Position numbers and translations under genes: made by a program. A DNA stretch of 64,000 nt from Ponticaulis sp. (GTDB lineage Bacteria; Pseudomonadota; Alphaproteobacteria; Caulobacterales; Hyphomonadaceae): NCBI GenBank assembly GCA_002723155.1, contig PBNO01000011.1:1-64000 (forward strand), given 5' to 3'. This document shows positions 1 to 8,652 of this stretch, piece after piece; position 1 is the first letter of the stretch; each line of letters begins with the position of its first letter. The notes under the pieces are model-generated. The model was not told where the DNA came from and ran no database searches. It saw only the letters and a list, made by a program, of their open reading frames with translations.

Positions 1-44
1 CGCAGCTTCGCAATAATCTCTTCAGGCGTAGATCTCTTGCCCAT
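1..44 (-). CDS. IS3-family transposase OrfA, N-terminal fragment (runs off the window)
   Basis: Reading leftward from an ATG at 44, the 14 visible codons give M-G-K-R-S-T-P-E-E-I-I-A-K-L. This is the typical start of the small helix-turn-helix OrfA of IS3-family elements (IS407-type group), which binds the element ends and is joined to OrfB by frameshifting. Only the N-terminus is in the window, so whether the element is intact cannot be judged. The rest of the IS should lie to the left of position 1. Confidence 0.75.
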   Translation of the reverse strand, partial: MGKRSTPEEIIAKL

Positions 45-110
45 GTCTCAGCTCCATATCTGAAGCCGGAACTAACTCAAATAATGGACCACTTTTCAGG
101 GAGCAGACCA
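1..110 (-). mobile_element. Left end of an IS3-family insertion sequence with its terminal inverted repeat
   Basis: Upstream of the OrfA start, the complement of 86-110 reads TGGTCTGCTCCCTGAAAAGT followed by GGTCC. It begins with TG and has the look of an IS3-group terminal repeat, about 40-65 bp before orfA as expected. I therefore place the boundary of the element at about 110. The opposite end and the target duplication are outside the window, so the boundary is inferred from one end only. Confidence 0.6.
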
Positions 111-189
111 CCTGCCCGCGCCCCATTCAAGAAAATCCCACCATTTTCCCTTGCGCGACAGAGCTATGCTCTGTGGCGGCAAACGTGCA

Positions 190-825
190 TCAGGTTTTCG
201 GCCGGAACATCTCGAAACGGTTGTCTGGCGTGATCTCGTAATAACTAGCAGGGCCACCGGCACGTAGCACGGTGCGCATGCGGGCAGGGTCATAAATCCC
301 GTTCTCAAGAACGCCCTCGGCAATGTGTACGCCGACGACTTCACCGAACACGACCCAGCTTGGCACCTCCTTGCCCTCATGGTTGGTGAGCTGGACAATC
401 CGGGTGAGCTTGCATTCGAATGAGACGGGGCTTGCGGCAACGCGCGGCGCTTTGATCACGCGGGACGCGCCCTGTTCCAGCTTGGCGCGGTCAAACTCGC
501 TCTCATCGGGGCTGATTGGCGCGCAGCTTTCATTCATGGCCTCGGCAAGCTCGCGGGTGACGAGGTTCCATGTGAATTCGCCGGTCTCTTCGATGTTGTT
601 GAAGCTGTCCTTCTTACTTCCGACGCTCGCAAAACCGATAATGGGCGGGGTGTAGTTGAAGGCGTTGAAGAAGCTGTACGGCGCGAGGTTTGGTACGCCG
701 CTGGCGCTGACCGAGCCGATCCAGCCGATAGGGCGCGGGCCGACAATCGCGTTGAACGGGTCATGCGGCAGACCGTGACCGTTTTTAGGTTCGTAGAAAT
801 GCGGACCAGTGTGTGTCGCGGTCAT
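190..825 (-). CDS. Flavin reductase-like domain protein (FMN-binding split barrel)
   Basis: The 211-residue protein carries the flavin reductase-like fold. The segment GPRPIGWIGSVS (residues 29-40) followed by N-L-A-P-Y-S-F-F (about 46-53) is the characteristic FMN-binding stretch of this family. I chose the ATG at 825 because it follows AAGGAAGG and begins the conserved region; the open frame extends to 933 but that N-terminus is not family-like. Members bind FMN and either reduce free flavin or act as flavoenzymes on small molecules; the substrate cannot be told. It is a monocistronic gene next to the IS end. It is the only flavin-reductase-like gene in the window, relevant because two flavin-dependent halogenases lie about 49 kb away, but nothing links them. 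Confidence 0.85.
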   Translation of the reverse strand: MTATHTGPHFYEPKNGHGLPHDPFNAIVGPRPIGWIGSVSASGVPNLAPYSFFNAFNYTPPIIGFASVGSKKDSFNNIEETGEFTWNLVTRELAEAMNESCAPISPDESEFDRAKLEQGASRVIKAPRVAASPVSFECKLTRIVQLTNHEGKEVPSWVVFGEVVGVHIAEGVLENGIYDPARMRTVLRAGGPASYYEITPDNRFEMFRPKT

Positions 826-910
826 AAGCGGACCTTCCTTCGTGGAGGTGAGTTCAGTGCTGAGGGGAATATAGGGTGGGCTTTTGCGCCTGCTATAAAC
901 AGTGGCTCGT

Positions 911-1987
911 TTAGTTGGTTGCAGCGCCTGCAATCTCCAGCGTCATGCCGAGTAAAGTTCGGTATCCCGGGCCCGTGTTGCTGAGCAGAATGACAGTAAG
1001 ATCATGCTCCGGGAAATAGGACACTATGCTCGTGTAACCAGCCATGTCGCCGTTATAGGTCCGGACTGGTGTTGGTGGCGCACCTTCAGCCAGCGGTGCT
1101 TCGCCGATATTCCACGCCATGGGTGTGTCCGGATCGAACAGGAGCGCCATGCTGTCTTCTGATATCAGCTCGCCGCTCTGCAGGGCATGAGACCAGGCCA
1201 GAAGGTCGCCCGCATTGGCATAAAGCGATGCTCCGCCACTGAACATCCAGGTGTTGCTCAGGGTGATCTGAATAAGATCATCGCCGTCCTGCAAATAGTT
1301 GAGCGCGTGATTGGCCGGTGCCGGACTGTCGTAAATCTGCCCGGTTGCCTCCATGCCAAGCGGCGTCAGTATCATCTCGCTGAGGGCGGTTTCGTAGGAT
1401 GTTCCGCTTGCTTCATCGATGATGAGCCCGAGGAGATAATACCCGATATTGGAATAGTAGTACTCCGTGCCTGGTGTTGATCTGAGCGGCAGTTCCAGAG
1501 CGGCTTCAAGAAAGCTTTCCGGCGTCTGGGCGGACTTCCATTCCGGCTCAAACCAGCCTGGAATGTCGGTCGTGTGGCCGAGGCCTGACCGGTTCTGGAG
1601 GAGTTGACGGATGGTGATCTGAGGTGTCCAGTCATGAGAGATGAAGGGAAGGTGATCGCTGACAGTGTCGTCCAGAGACAGCTGTCCAGCTTCGGCGAGC
1701 TGAAGGGTGAGCGTAGCCGTTATGCTTTTCGAGAGCGACGCAATGGCGAAGCTGGTGTCTGCCGTGATGGGTGTATGCGCGTCGAGGTCGGTGTAGCCAA
1801 AGACTTGCGTATCAAGCGTGTTGTCCGCTTCTGCGACCAGAACGACGCCATTAAAGCCGGTTTCGTCAGCCAGTTCAGCGATCGCATTGCGGAGGCTGCC
1901 AGAGGCCTGACCATTTGCGGGAAGACATGATGTTGCGACAATGGTGACCGCTGCTACGAGATAAAGCTTTAAGGTAGAAAGGCTCAT
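911..1987 (-). CDS. Exported serine hydrolase, beta-lactamase/class C-like (S12 family)
   Basis: With the ATG at 1987 the protein has 358 residues and an N-terminal export signal of about 26 residues ending near C-L-P-A-N-G; a Cys at 21 (A-T-S-C) could make it a lipoprotein. The catalytic SxxK tetrad is S84-L-S-K87 and the second motif is Y178-S-N180, which place it among penicillin-binding-protein-like serine hydrolases. Known members are D-aminopeptidases, esterases and class C beta-lactamases. I reject the longer frame to 2485 because it runs across the divergent regulator at 2207 and has no signal sequence. Substrate unknown; resistance should not be assumed from the fold alone. Confidence 0.85.
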   Translation of the reverse strand: MSLSTLKLYLVAAVTIVATSCLPANGQASGSLRNAIAELADETGFNGVVLVAEADNTLDTQVFGYTDLDAHTPITADTSFAIASLSKSITATLTLQLAEAGQLSLDDTVSDHLPFISHDWTPQITIRQLLQNRSGLGHTTDIPGWFEPEWKSAQTPESFLEAALELPLRSTPGTEYYYSNIGYYLLGLIIDEASGTSYETALSEMILTPLGMEATGQIYDSPAPANHALNYLQDGDDLIQITLSNTWMFSGGASLYANAGDLLAWSHALQSGELISEDSMALLFDPDTPMAWNIGEAPLAEGAPPTPVRTYNGDMAGYTSIVSYFPEHDLTVILLSNTGPGYRTLLGMTLEIAGAATN

Positions 1988-2206
1988 GGAGGTGGATATC
2001 TCTGGTGGGGAAATCTGAGTTGCGGTTCTGTTCAAAATTGCAAGCCCCGTCCACCCCAAACACTGTGTTGTGAAGGCCGTATTTTGCGGCTGGCGGACCC
2101 ATGGCGGGGGCGTGGCGGCATGGTGGCGGGGTGTTGGCGTGGCGTAATTGCGGGGGTTTGGGCTTTTTGAGGAAACTCTGTTATCGAATTTTCTCAGGAG
2201 CAAAAC

Positions 2207-2659
2207 ATGACTTACAAAGCTGATACCGCAAAGATCAAACGCTGGCGCGAGGAGCGTCACTGGTCTCAGGAACATCTGGCCGATCTGGCTGGTGTGGGCC
2301 TTCGCACTTTGCAGCGTATCGAGAATGGTCAGCAGGCATCTGCTGACTCTCTTAAAGCTCTGGCGAGCGCGTTTCAGGTTGATGTCACGGCGCTGTACGT
2401 TGATCCGGAAGCCGAAGCGGCCTCCATCATCAAGGCGAAGAACGCCAAAACCAGCGACGCCATTCGCATGTCTTTCTTCATTCACCTGGCGAGCTGGGTT
2501 CTGGGCATGGCGGTCTTCGCCGCGATAAGCATTGGCTCAGGCTGGTGGGTGATGAAATGGCCGACGCTCTGGTGGACGGTTGGTCTTATCTCACACGCGG
2601 CAACGGTCGCGATTGTCGAGACGGCGATCTATTACCAGAACAAACAGCACGCTGTCTGA
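2207..2659 (+). CDS. XRE-type HTH regulator with a C-terminal two-helix membrane domain
   Basis: Residues about 9-62 form a Cro/CI-type helix-turn-helix (WSQEHLADLAGVGLRTLQRIE region). A short linker is followed by two hydrophobic helices at about 85-105 and 117-137, resembling the 2TM domain found behind such HTHs. The protein (150 aa) is therefore probably a membrane-tethered DNA-binding protein. The start follows the ribosome site CAGGAG. It is divergent from the serine hydrolase at 911-1987, with 219 bp of shared upstream DNA, so it may control that gene or itself. Targets are inference only. Confidence 0.85.
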   Translation: MTYKADTAKIKRWREERHWSQEHLADLAGVGLRTLQRIENGQQASADSLKALASAFQVDVTALYVDPEAEAASIIKAKNAKTSDAIRMSFFIHLASWVLGMAVFAAISIGSGWWVMKWPTLWWTVGLISHAATVAIVETAIYYQNKQHAV

Positions 2660-2707
2660 GCGGCGTTTGCAATTGATCCGGCGGGCAACCCGGCATAGCG
2701 TCCCGCC

Positions 2708-3514
2708 ATGTCTCAACGAATTGCACTTCTTGGCTGTGGGCGGATGGGGTCCGCTATGGCCGCCGGTTGGCTGAAGGCCGCCGATAAACCGGAAATCTCT
2801 GTCTATGCGCCGCGCCCGACGCCGCTCGTCTCCAAGTGGGTGGAGCAGGGTGAGGTGATGCTGAACCCTGAACGCAAACCGGCTGATATTCTGGTCGTCG
2901 CCGTAAAGCCTCAGGTGTTCGGTAATATTCTGGATGAGGCCCGTCCGCTTTGTGACGAGGGTACACTGGTGATCTCGGTTATGGCGGCATGGTCTGTCGA
3001 CCGGCTGGCTGACGCTCTGGGTACGCGGCGCATTGTGCGGGCCCTGCCGAGCACGCCGGGCGCTGTCGGGCAGGGCGTTACGCTGCTGTCCTGTGATGCC
3101 AGCGTGAGCGATGGCGAGCTGGAACAGGTTCGCGCGCTTCTCTCTCCGCTCGGATGGGTGGAAGGGCCGATGGCTGAAGAAACGCTACAGGTCGCGATGA
3201 CGATTTCAGGTTCCGGCCCTGCCTATGTGTTCCACCTCGTTGAGGCGCTTGCGGCGGCAGGAGTCGCAAACGGTTTAGAGCCAGAACTTGCCATGCGACT
3301 GGCACGGCGCGGCGTTATCGGCTCGGGTGCGTTGCTCGCCGGTTCTGATGAAGATGCCGGTGCATTACGTGAAGGCGTTACGTCTCCGAAGGGCGTGACT
3401 GCTGCAGCGCTGGAAGTCTTCATGGATGATCACAAAGGCTTTATCCCGCTCGCGACCAAAGCGATTGCCGCGGCTGTGGCGCGCGATCAGGCCCTGGCGC
3501 GCGGCGAAGACTAG
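2708..3514 (+). CDS. proC: Pyrroline-5-carboxylate reductase (last step of proline synthesis)
   Basis: This 268-residue enzyme reduces 1-pyrroline-5-carboxylate to L-proline with NAD(P)H. The N-terminal Rossmann motif LLGCGRMGSAMAAGW (residues 6-20) binds the nucleotide. The C-terminal dimerisation domain has the family stretches SGSGPAYVF and GVTSPKGVT. Length matches the usual 260-280 residues. It stands 48 bp behind the membrane HTH gene and 109 bp before the PPIase gene, so it may be transcribed with either, although no functional link is evident. Confidence 0.95.
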   Translation: MSQRIALLGCGRMGSAMAAGWLKAADKPEISVYAPRPTPLVSKWVEQGEVMLNPERKPADILVVAVKPQVFGNILDEARPLCDEGTLVISVMAAWSVDRLADALGTRRIVRALPSTPGAVGQGVTLLSCDASVSDGELEQVRALLSPLGWVEGPMAEETLQVAMTISGSGPAYVFHLVEALAAAGVANGLEPELAMRLARRGVIGSGALLAGSDEDAGALREGVTSPKGVTAAALEVFMDDHKGFIPLATKAIAAAVARDQALARGED

Positions 3515-3623
3515 CCGGTCACTGCGGAATTCCTGCGCGGCCATGTTGCGAAGCCCCTTTGGGCTATGTCATGTCTCGCCCAACAGTCACGAACTAAAGG
3601 TGCTTCGCATCAGAGGATTATTT

Positions 3624-4481
3624 ATGCGTTTTACGTCACTTCTTTTTGGAACAGCCGCGCTGGCGCTTTCAGCATTTCCCGCCGCCGCGCAGGATGCTGC
3701 GAGCTATGATGCTGATACGGTCGTTGCCACGGTGAACGGAACGGAGATCACAATCGGCCATATGATCGCCTATCGCGATGCGCTGCCGGCCGAGTATGCA
3801 CGCCTGCCAGACGCGCAATTGTATTCTGGTATTCTGAACCAGCTTGTTGATCAGCAGCTTCTGGCAGATGAAGCCGCTCGCCTGGGCAAAGATGAGGGCC
3901 AGCGCGTACGCCTGACGATTGAGAACGACCGACGCGGCACGCTGGCGGGCATTGTCATTTCCGACATGCTGGATGAAGCGGTCACTGAAGATGCGGTTCA
4001 GGCAGCTTATGCTCAGGTCGTGGCGAGCTTCGACGGACAGACAGAATACAACGCGTCCCATATCCTCGTGGAAACACGTGAAGAGGCTGAATCGCTGGTT
4101 GAGCAGCTGAATGCCGGTGCTGATTTCGCGGAACTGGCGCAGGAGTTTTCCACCGGCCCGACCGGCCCTAACGGCGGCAATCTTGGCTGGTTCGCAGCAG
4201 GTGTCATGGTTCAGCCATTCTCTGAGGCGGTTGAGGGCATGACGCCGGAGACTGTTTCCGGTCCGGTCCAGACTCAATTCGGCTGGCACGTGATCCGCCT
4301 GAATGAGACGCGTGAAACGACACCGCCTTCATTGGCTGAGATGCGCGACGGCATTATTGCGGAACTCCGAAATAATGCACTGCAAGCACATCTGGACGCA
4401 CTGAATGATGCGGCTGATATCGTCATTGCCGGAGACGCTGTTCCAGAGACAGCGCTCTCCACCGTCCAGCTGGACGACTAG
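3624..4481 (+). CDS. Periplasmic peptidyl-prolyl isomerase, parvulin/SurA type
   Basis: A clear signal peptide (about 22 residues ending F-P-A-A-A-Q) is followed by a SurA/PrsA-like N-terminal chaperone region and one parvulin rotamase domain at about residues 135-230. It has the family marks A-S-H-I-L-V, G-G-N-L-G-W-F and F-G-W-H-V-I. It should help fold outer-membrane or secreted proteins. I use the ATG at 3624 (285 aa); the open frame back to 3426 overlaps proC and lacks a signal sequence. Its stop TAG shares a CTAG with the stop of the convergent gene at 4478. Confidence 0.9.
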   Translation: MRFTSLLFGTAALALSAFPAAAQDAASYDADTVVATVNGTEITIGHMIAYRDALPAEYARLPDAQLYSGILNQLVDQQLLADEAARLGKDEGQRVRLTIENDRRGTLAGIVISDMLDEAVTEDAVQAAYAQVVASFDGQTEYNASHILVETREEAESLVEQLNAGADFAELAQEFSTGPTGPNGGNLGWFAAGVMVQPFSEAVEGMTPETVSGPVQTQFGWHVIRLNETRETTPPSLAEMRDGIIAELRNNALQAHLDALNDAADIVIAGDAVPETALSTVQLDD

Positions 4482-5488
4482 TCTATCGGTTGCGGGGCAG
4501 GCGGTTGCCACTCACCTGAGGTGATCGCTTCGCCCGGCTGATAGGCGCGGAGGACGTAATTCCACCCTTCGGGTGTCTGAATGCAGTTCAGAGTGTCTGC
4601 CTCACATCCACCAAGCTGGATGCGATAGCTTCCATCCTCGCTTTGTGTCGCGTTCACATTGTTGAGCGCGTTCACGCCAAACTCGTTCGGCACCATAAAG
4701 CCGCGTGTATTATACATGGTGACGGACCAGAACGCGTTTGCTGGTACGTCGCTGAGGATCAGCTCGTGAGGTTTATCTTCATCACCAGGCAACGGGCGTC
4801 CGGTGAAGTAAGCGGCTTCTGCCTCGGGCAGCAGGCCCCAGCCGACCGCAGTGACGATCAGGTGGGAGACGGGATCAATTTCTTCGGCCGTGCCCATGCG
4901 TATGCCGAAATTGCCACGCGCCAGCGCGCCAAGACGTGAGAGCGCCATGCGCGTCGCATCAAAGCTCGCCTGATCATACTCGGGAACGACAAATTCGCCC
5001 TGTGCAGGCTGACTGATCTCGATCAGGTCCTGCAGGCCGTTGGCGATGGAAATATCGTTCTGATCGAAAGAGTCGGCGAATACGCGGATGATAACGGCGG
5101 CATAGCGCGTGCCGATATCGTCGGCTGTGAAGGTGTTGGTGCCACCATGATAGACATCAATTGTGGTGTGGTCCTGCGTCAGCACTTGGGCTGAGATATA
5201 ACGCCCGTCTGGCGCATCTGGCAGGGTGATGGTGACAGGGCCGGCTTCCATGTCGAACACGCCGGATGAATAAAGCGTATCGAGGTTCATACGGATGACC
5301 GTCTGGTTTGCCAGGTCGGTAGGTTCGCGTCCGAGATGAACGCTGCCGAGCTCACCGCGCGCGATCACCACGCCCATATACCGGTCCGTTTCGGCGCGGA
5401 CGAAATTATGCGGGCCAACATGGACCGGATCAGCGATTGCGGTGGTCGAAAGCATAAGACCGCCAAGCGCGGCGACGGCGTATTTCAT
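4478..5488 (-). CDS. Exported DUF1254/DUF1214 domain protein
   Basis: The ATG at 5488 follows the strong site GGGAGAG and begins a signal peptide (M-K-Y-A-V-A-A-L ... A-I-A-D), giving 336 residues. The N-terminal half has the DUF1254 pattern (N-L-D-T-L-Y-S-S-G-V-F-D) and the C-terminal half the DUF1214 pattern (A-F-W-S-V-T-M-Y-N, then G-F-M-V-P-N). Paired domains of this kind are common in periplasmic proteins of unknown activity. The in-frame extension to 5647 runs up to the divergent glycosyltransferase start and is not credible. The gene is convergent with the PPIase gene, sharing CTAG as both stops. Confidence 0.8.
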   Translation of the reverse strand: MKYAVAALGGLMLSTTAIADPVHVGPHNFVRAETDRYMGVVIARGELGSVHLGREPTDLANQTVIRMNLDTLYSSGVFDMEAGPVTITLPDAPDGRYISAQVLTQDHTTIDVYHGGTNTFTADDIGTRYAAVIIRVFADSFDQNDISIANGLQDLIEISQPAQGEFVVPEYDQASFDATRMALSRLGALARGNFGIRMGTAEEIDPVSHLIVTAVGWGLLPEAEAAYFTGRPLPGDEDKPHELILSDVPANAFWSVTMYNTRGFMVPNEFGVNALNNVNATQSEDGSYRIQLGGCEADTLNCIQTPEGWNYVLRAYQPGEAITSGEWQPPAPQPID

Positions 5489-5646
5489 GATATCTCTCCC
5501 TCGGTCTGCCTCACGTCTTGATGCGCGGAGGTCAGTGTTTCCTGTGTATCGTGGACCAGTGCGAGGCGCGTGGCCAGATTTAATGTTACCCCGTGCAGCA
5601 TATGTTAGACTGAAATGGTTCGCAGTAGGGGAAGTGCGCAACCACA

Positions 5647-6927
5647 ATGAAAACTCTCATCCTCACTTATGGCACGCGAGGCGATGTTCAGCCCTTTGTG
5701 GGGCTGGGGCGCGGCCTGCAAGCGCGCGGCGATGAGGTGCATATTGCCACCTCCACACGCTTTGAGGCGTTCGTCACAGAGAATGGTCTCGGCTTCTGTC
5801 CCGTCTCCGATGATTTGCTTGGTATTCTCGACACGCGCGACGGGAAAGACATGCTGGAGAATACGGCGAACTTCTTCGACATGGCGCGCCAGTATTTCCG
5901 CATGGCAAAACGTGTCGGGCCGATGCTGGAGGAACAGTTAGAACAGGGCTGGCAGGCGGGGCAGCAGGTCCAGCCTGATCTGGTGATCTTCCATCCAAAA
6001 GGTGCCGCCGGACCCGCTATCGCTGAGGCGTTCAGTGCGCCAGCCATTCTGGCCCTGCCGTTTCCGATGCTGGTCGCGACCGGTGAGGCGCCGCATCTTG
6101 GCTTTCCGAAACTGCCCTTTGGCGCGACCTATAACCGGTTCACGCACAATGTCGTCCAAACGGCTTCCGCGCTTGGCATAAAGGGCGCGATGAAGAAGCT
6201 ACGCGCGGCAAAAGGGCTGCCAAAAGCGCAGCGTTATGATGCACTTCACATGGCGGATGGTACGCGCTTGCCGAGCATGACCTGCGTGAGCCCGTCTGTC
6301 GTTCACCGCCCACGCGATTGGGATGAGCGCGACATCATCACCGGCTATTGGTTTCTGGACCATCAGGCCGACTGGCAGCCGGATGAGGCGCTCACCGAGT
6401 TTCTACAGGCGGGACCGCCGCCGGTGTATATCGGCTTCGGGTCAATATCCGGCAAGCGTCCTGAAAAGCTGGCGGAGATGGCGATCAATGCACTGGCAGC
6501 ATCCGGCCAGCGCGGTATTCTGGCGACGGGCTGGGGCGGGCTGAAGCCGTCTGATCTGCCGGATACGGTTTTCCAGATTGATAGCGCGCCGCATGACTGG
6601 CTGTTTCCACGCATGGCATGCGTCGTCCATCATGGCGGCGTAGGCACAACCGCGGCAGGGCTGAAAGCGGGTGTTCCGTCTATGATCGTGCCGTTTGTCG
6701 GCGACCAGCCTTACTGGGCCGACAAAGTGTTCGAGATTGGCGCGGGGCCGAAAGGCATTCCGCAGAAGAAACTGACCGCAGAAAACCTCGCCGCTGCGAT
6801 ATCCGAAGCCGTGACAAGCGATGCGATCCGAAACCGTGCCGCGGAAGTTGGCGCGCAAATCAGAGCCGAGAATGGCGTCGCTGCGGCGATCGCTCACATT
6901 GATCGGGCGATGGGTCGCAGGGGCTAA
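5647..6927 (+). CDS. UDP-glycosyltransferase, sterol/lipid glucosyltransferase-like (GT-B fold, family GT1/GT28)
   Basis: The N-terminal GT28-type domain starts LTYGTRGDVQPFVGLG (residues 5-20), the acceptor-side signature of sterol 3-beta-glucosyltransferases and related lipid glycosyltransferases. The C-terminal donor-binding domain has H-H-G-G-V-G-T-T-A-A-G-L near residue 324 followed by P-F-V-G-D-Q-P-Y-W-A, which contacts the UDP-sugar. Length (426 aa) fits the bacterial family. It probably glycosylates a hydrophobic acceptor such as a hopanoid, sterol or carotenoid; the acceptor is unknown. Monocistronic, 60 bp before the U32 gene. Confidence 0.85.
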   Translation: MKTLILTYGTRGDVQPFVGLGRGLQARGDEVHIATSTRFEAFVTENGLGFCPVSDDLLGILDTRDGKDMLENTANFFDMARQYFRMAKRVGPMLEEQLEQGWQAGQQVQPDLVIFHPKGAAGPAIAEAFSAPAILALPFPMLVATGEAPHLGFPKLPFGATYNRFTHNVVQTASALGIKGAMKKLRAAKGLPKAQRYDALHMADGTRLPSMTCVSPSVVHRPRDWDERDIITGYWFLDHQADWQPDEALTEFLQAGPPPVYIGFGSISGKRPEKLAEMAINALAASGQRGILATGWGGLKPSDLPDTVFQIDSAPHDWLFPRMACVVHHGGVGTTAAGLKAGVPSMIVPFVGDQPYWADKVFEIGAGPKGIPQKKLTAENLAAAISEAVTSDAIRNRAAEVGAQIRAENGVAAAIAHIDRAMGRRG

Positions 6928-6987
6928 TAAGCCTTATCTTATTTGTGGATATTGATTTTCTGTAGAAGACCTGAGAAGAGCGCGCCC

Positions 6988-8652
6988 ATGATGAAACGCT
7001 CTGAACTCCTCATGCCTGCGGGCAATCTCGATAAGCTGAAAGTCGCCGTCCTTTACGGGGCGGATGCCATCTATATGGGTACGCCGGATATGTCTCTCCG
7101 GACTAAGGCCGAGTTCACGCTGGAACAGGTGGTTGAGGGAATTGCGTTTGCCCACGCCCATGGCAAGCGGGTCTATCTGACGCTGAACCTGTTCTCTCAC
7201 AATAAGGATGTGCCAAAGCTCGCCGAGTATGCCGAGACTATCCGTGAGATTTCGCCGGACGGACTGATTATTGCAGACCCCGGCGTGTTCCAGTTCATGA
7301 AAGAGGCTGTGCCGCATATTCCGCTGCACATCTCTACGCAGTCGAATGTCTGTTCCTGGCTGACGGTGAAGTTCTGGGAGCAACAGGGCGCAGAGTTATG
7401 TGTGATGGCGCGGGAAGTCTCGTTTCCGGAGCTGACGGAAATTCGTGATAAGTGTCCAGATATCAAGCTGGAAGCCTTCATCCATGGCGCGATGTGCATG
7501 ACGTATTCGGGCCGGTATCTTCTGTCGAACTTCATGGCAGAGCGCGGAGCCAATCAGGGCAATTGCGCCAATTCCTGCCGTTGGCACTATAAGGTCCATG
7601 TGCGCCTGAAAGACGGGAAAACCCATGAGCTTGCGATTACCGACGAGAACAAGGATCTGTTTGAATTCCTGCTCGAAGAAGACCAGCGCCCCGGTGAGCT
7701 GATGCCTATCGAGGAAGATGAACGCGGCTCTTACATTCTGAACTCGAAAGACATGTGTATGATGCCGGTGCTGGATGATTATCTGCGCATAGGCGTCGAT
7801 AGCCTGAAGGTCGAAGGGCGCAATAAGAGCCTTTATTATGTGGCGCTGGTTGCGCGCACCTATCGGGCAGCGATTGATGCCTGGTACGCGGACCCGGAAA
7901 GCTGGGACCCGAAACCTTATATGGACGAGCTGCGCAATGTCGCTAACCGCGGCTACACAATGGCGTTCCACCATGGCCGCCTGAGTAATTATTCGCACAA
8001 TTACGAAGACACGCAGGCCATTGGCGAGTGGGAGTTTGCGGGCATTATCACCGAGGTACGCGAGGACGCGTTCATCCTGCAGGTGAAGAACCGCATTATC
8101 GCAGGCGATGTACTGGAATTCCTGCCGCCGGATGCAACGGCGGAAACTGTGTTGTTGCGCATCTATGAGTTCGAAGATGCCGATAAGGGTACGATCACAG
8201 AGAAAGTCTCTGGCGGGCCGCAAACGCGCGTGCGCATCCCGTTCAGCCTGTTCGATCAGGAAGCGTTGGAAAGCCTGAAAGACCGCATTCAGCCGATGAC
8301 GATTGTGCGCAAGGAAACACCACTCCTCCAGAAACAATGGGACCGTATCCGCCTCGATAAAACGGGTATGCGCATTGAGATGGAAGGCCGCGTTGATGCC
8401 GAAGCGGTGGACCGGCTTTATGCCCGCCAGCGCGCGAAACTGATTGAATCACGCGAGGCAGGCCAGAAGGACGTGAAGTTCAAGACAGCCCGTCTTGGGA
8501 TTGAAGGTTGCTGCGGGCGGGGCTGCAATGGCTGTATGATCTTCTGGAATGATCCGGAATTTGAAAAAGCACGCGACTTGATGGCCAAGAAGAAACAGGG
8601 TGAGATGCTCGAACGCGACGCCCGTAAAATGGATATGGAAGAGGACGCCTGA
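6988..8652 (+). CDS. trhP: U32 family protein, TrhP (YegQ)-like tRNA hydroxylation factor
   Basis: The sequence follows the YegQ/TrhP branch of the former peptidase U32 family: E-L-L-M-P-A-G-N at the start, N-Q-G-N-C-A-N-S-C-R-W near residue 190, and P-I-E-E-D-E-R-G-S-Y-I-L-N-S-K-D near 245. TrhP is needed for 5-hydroxyuridine formation at the tRNA wobble position using prephenate; that role is from the family, not shown here. At 554 residues it is longer than E. coli TrhP (about 450). A C-terminal extension contains CCGRGCNGC (about 508-516), a cluster able to hold a metal or Fe-S centre. The start could be the ATG at 6988 or 6991; a GAGAAGAG site lies upstream. Confidence 0.8.
   Translation: MMKRSELLMPAGNLDKLKVAVLYGADAIYMGTPDMSLRTKAEFTLEQVVEGIAFAHAHGKRVYLTLNLFSHNKDVPKLAEYAETIREISPDGLIIADPGVFQFMKEAVPHIPLHISTQSNVCSWLTVKFWEQQGAELCVMAREVSFPELTEIRDKCPDIKLEAFIHGAMCMTYSGRYLLSNFMAERGANQGNCANSCRWHYKVHVRLKDGKTHELAITDENKDLFEFLLEEDQRPGELMPIEEDERGSYILNSKDMCMMPVLDDYLRIGVDSLKVEGRNKSLYYVALVARTYRAAIDAWYADPESWDPKPYMDELRNVANRGYTMAFHHGRLSNYSHNYEDTQAIGEWEFAGIITEVREDAFILQVKNRIIAGDVLEFLPPDATAETVLLRIYEFEDADKGTITEKVSGGPQTRVRIPFSLFDQEALESLKDRIQPMTIVRKETPLLQKQWDRIRLDKTGMRIEMEGRVDAEAVDRLYARQRAKLIESREAGQKDVKFKTARLGIEGCCGRGCNGCMIFWNDPEFEKARDLMAKKKQGEMLERDARKMDMEEDA

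Noticed and set aside
911-1987. Naming the serine hydrolase as a beta-lactamase resistance gene
   Set aside because: SxxK and YxN are shared by esterases and peptidases of the same fold; nothing in the sequence shows antibiotic hydrolysis.
2091-2165. G-rich stretch before the XRE gene as a G-quadruplex
   Set aside because: The runs of three or more G are 3-20 bp apart, too loosely spaced for a normal quadruplex, and the segment is simply G-rich.
1988-2485. Long N-terminal extension (524 aa) of the serine hydrolase
   Set aside because: The extension lies opposite the XRE gene, has no signal peptide and no family similarity; the ATG at 1987 begins a proper export signal.
7396-8337. 313-aa minus-strand frame inside the U32 gene
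   Set aside because: It is wholly contained in a gene with clear conserved motifs on the plus strand; the composition is that of a shadow.
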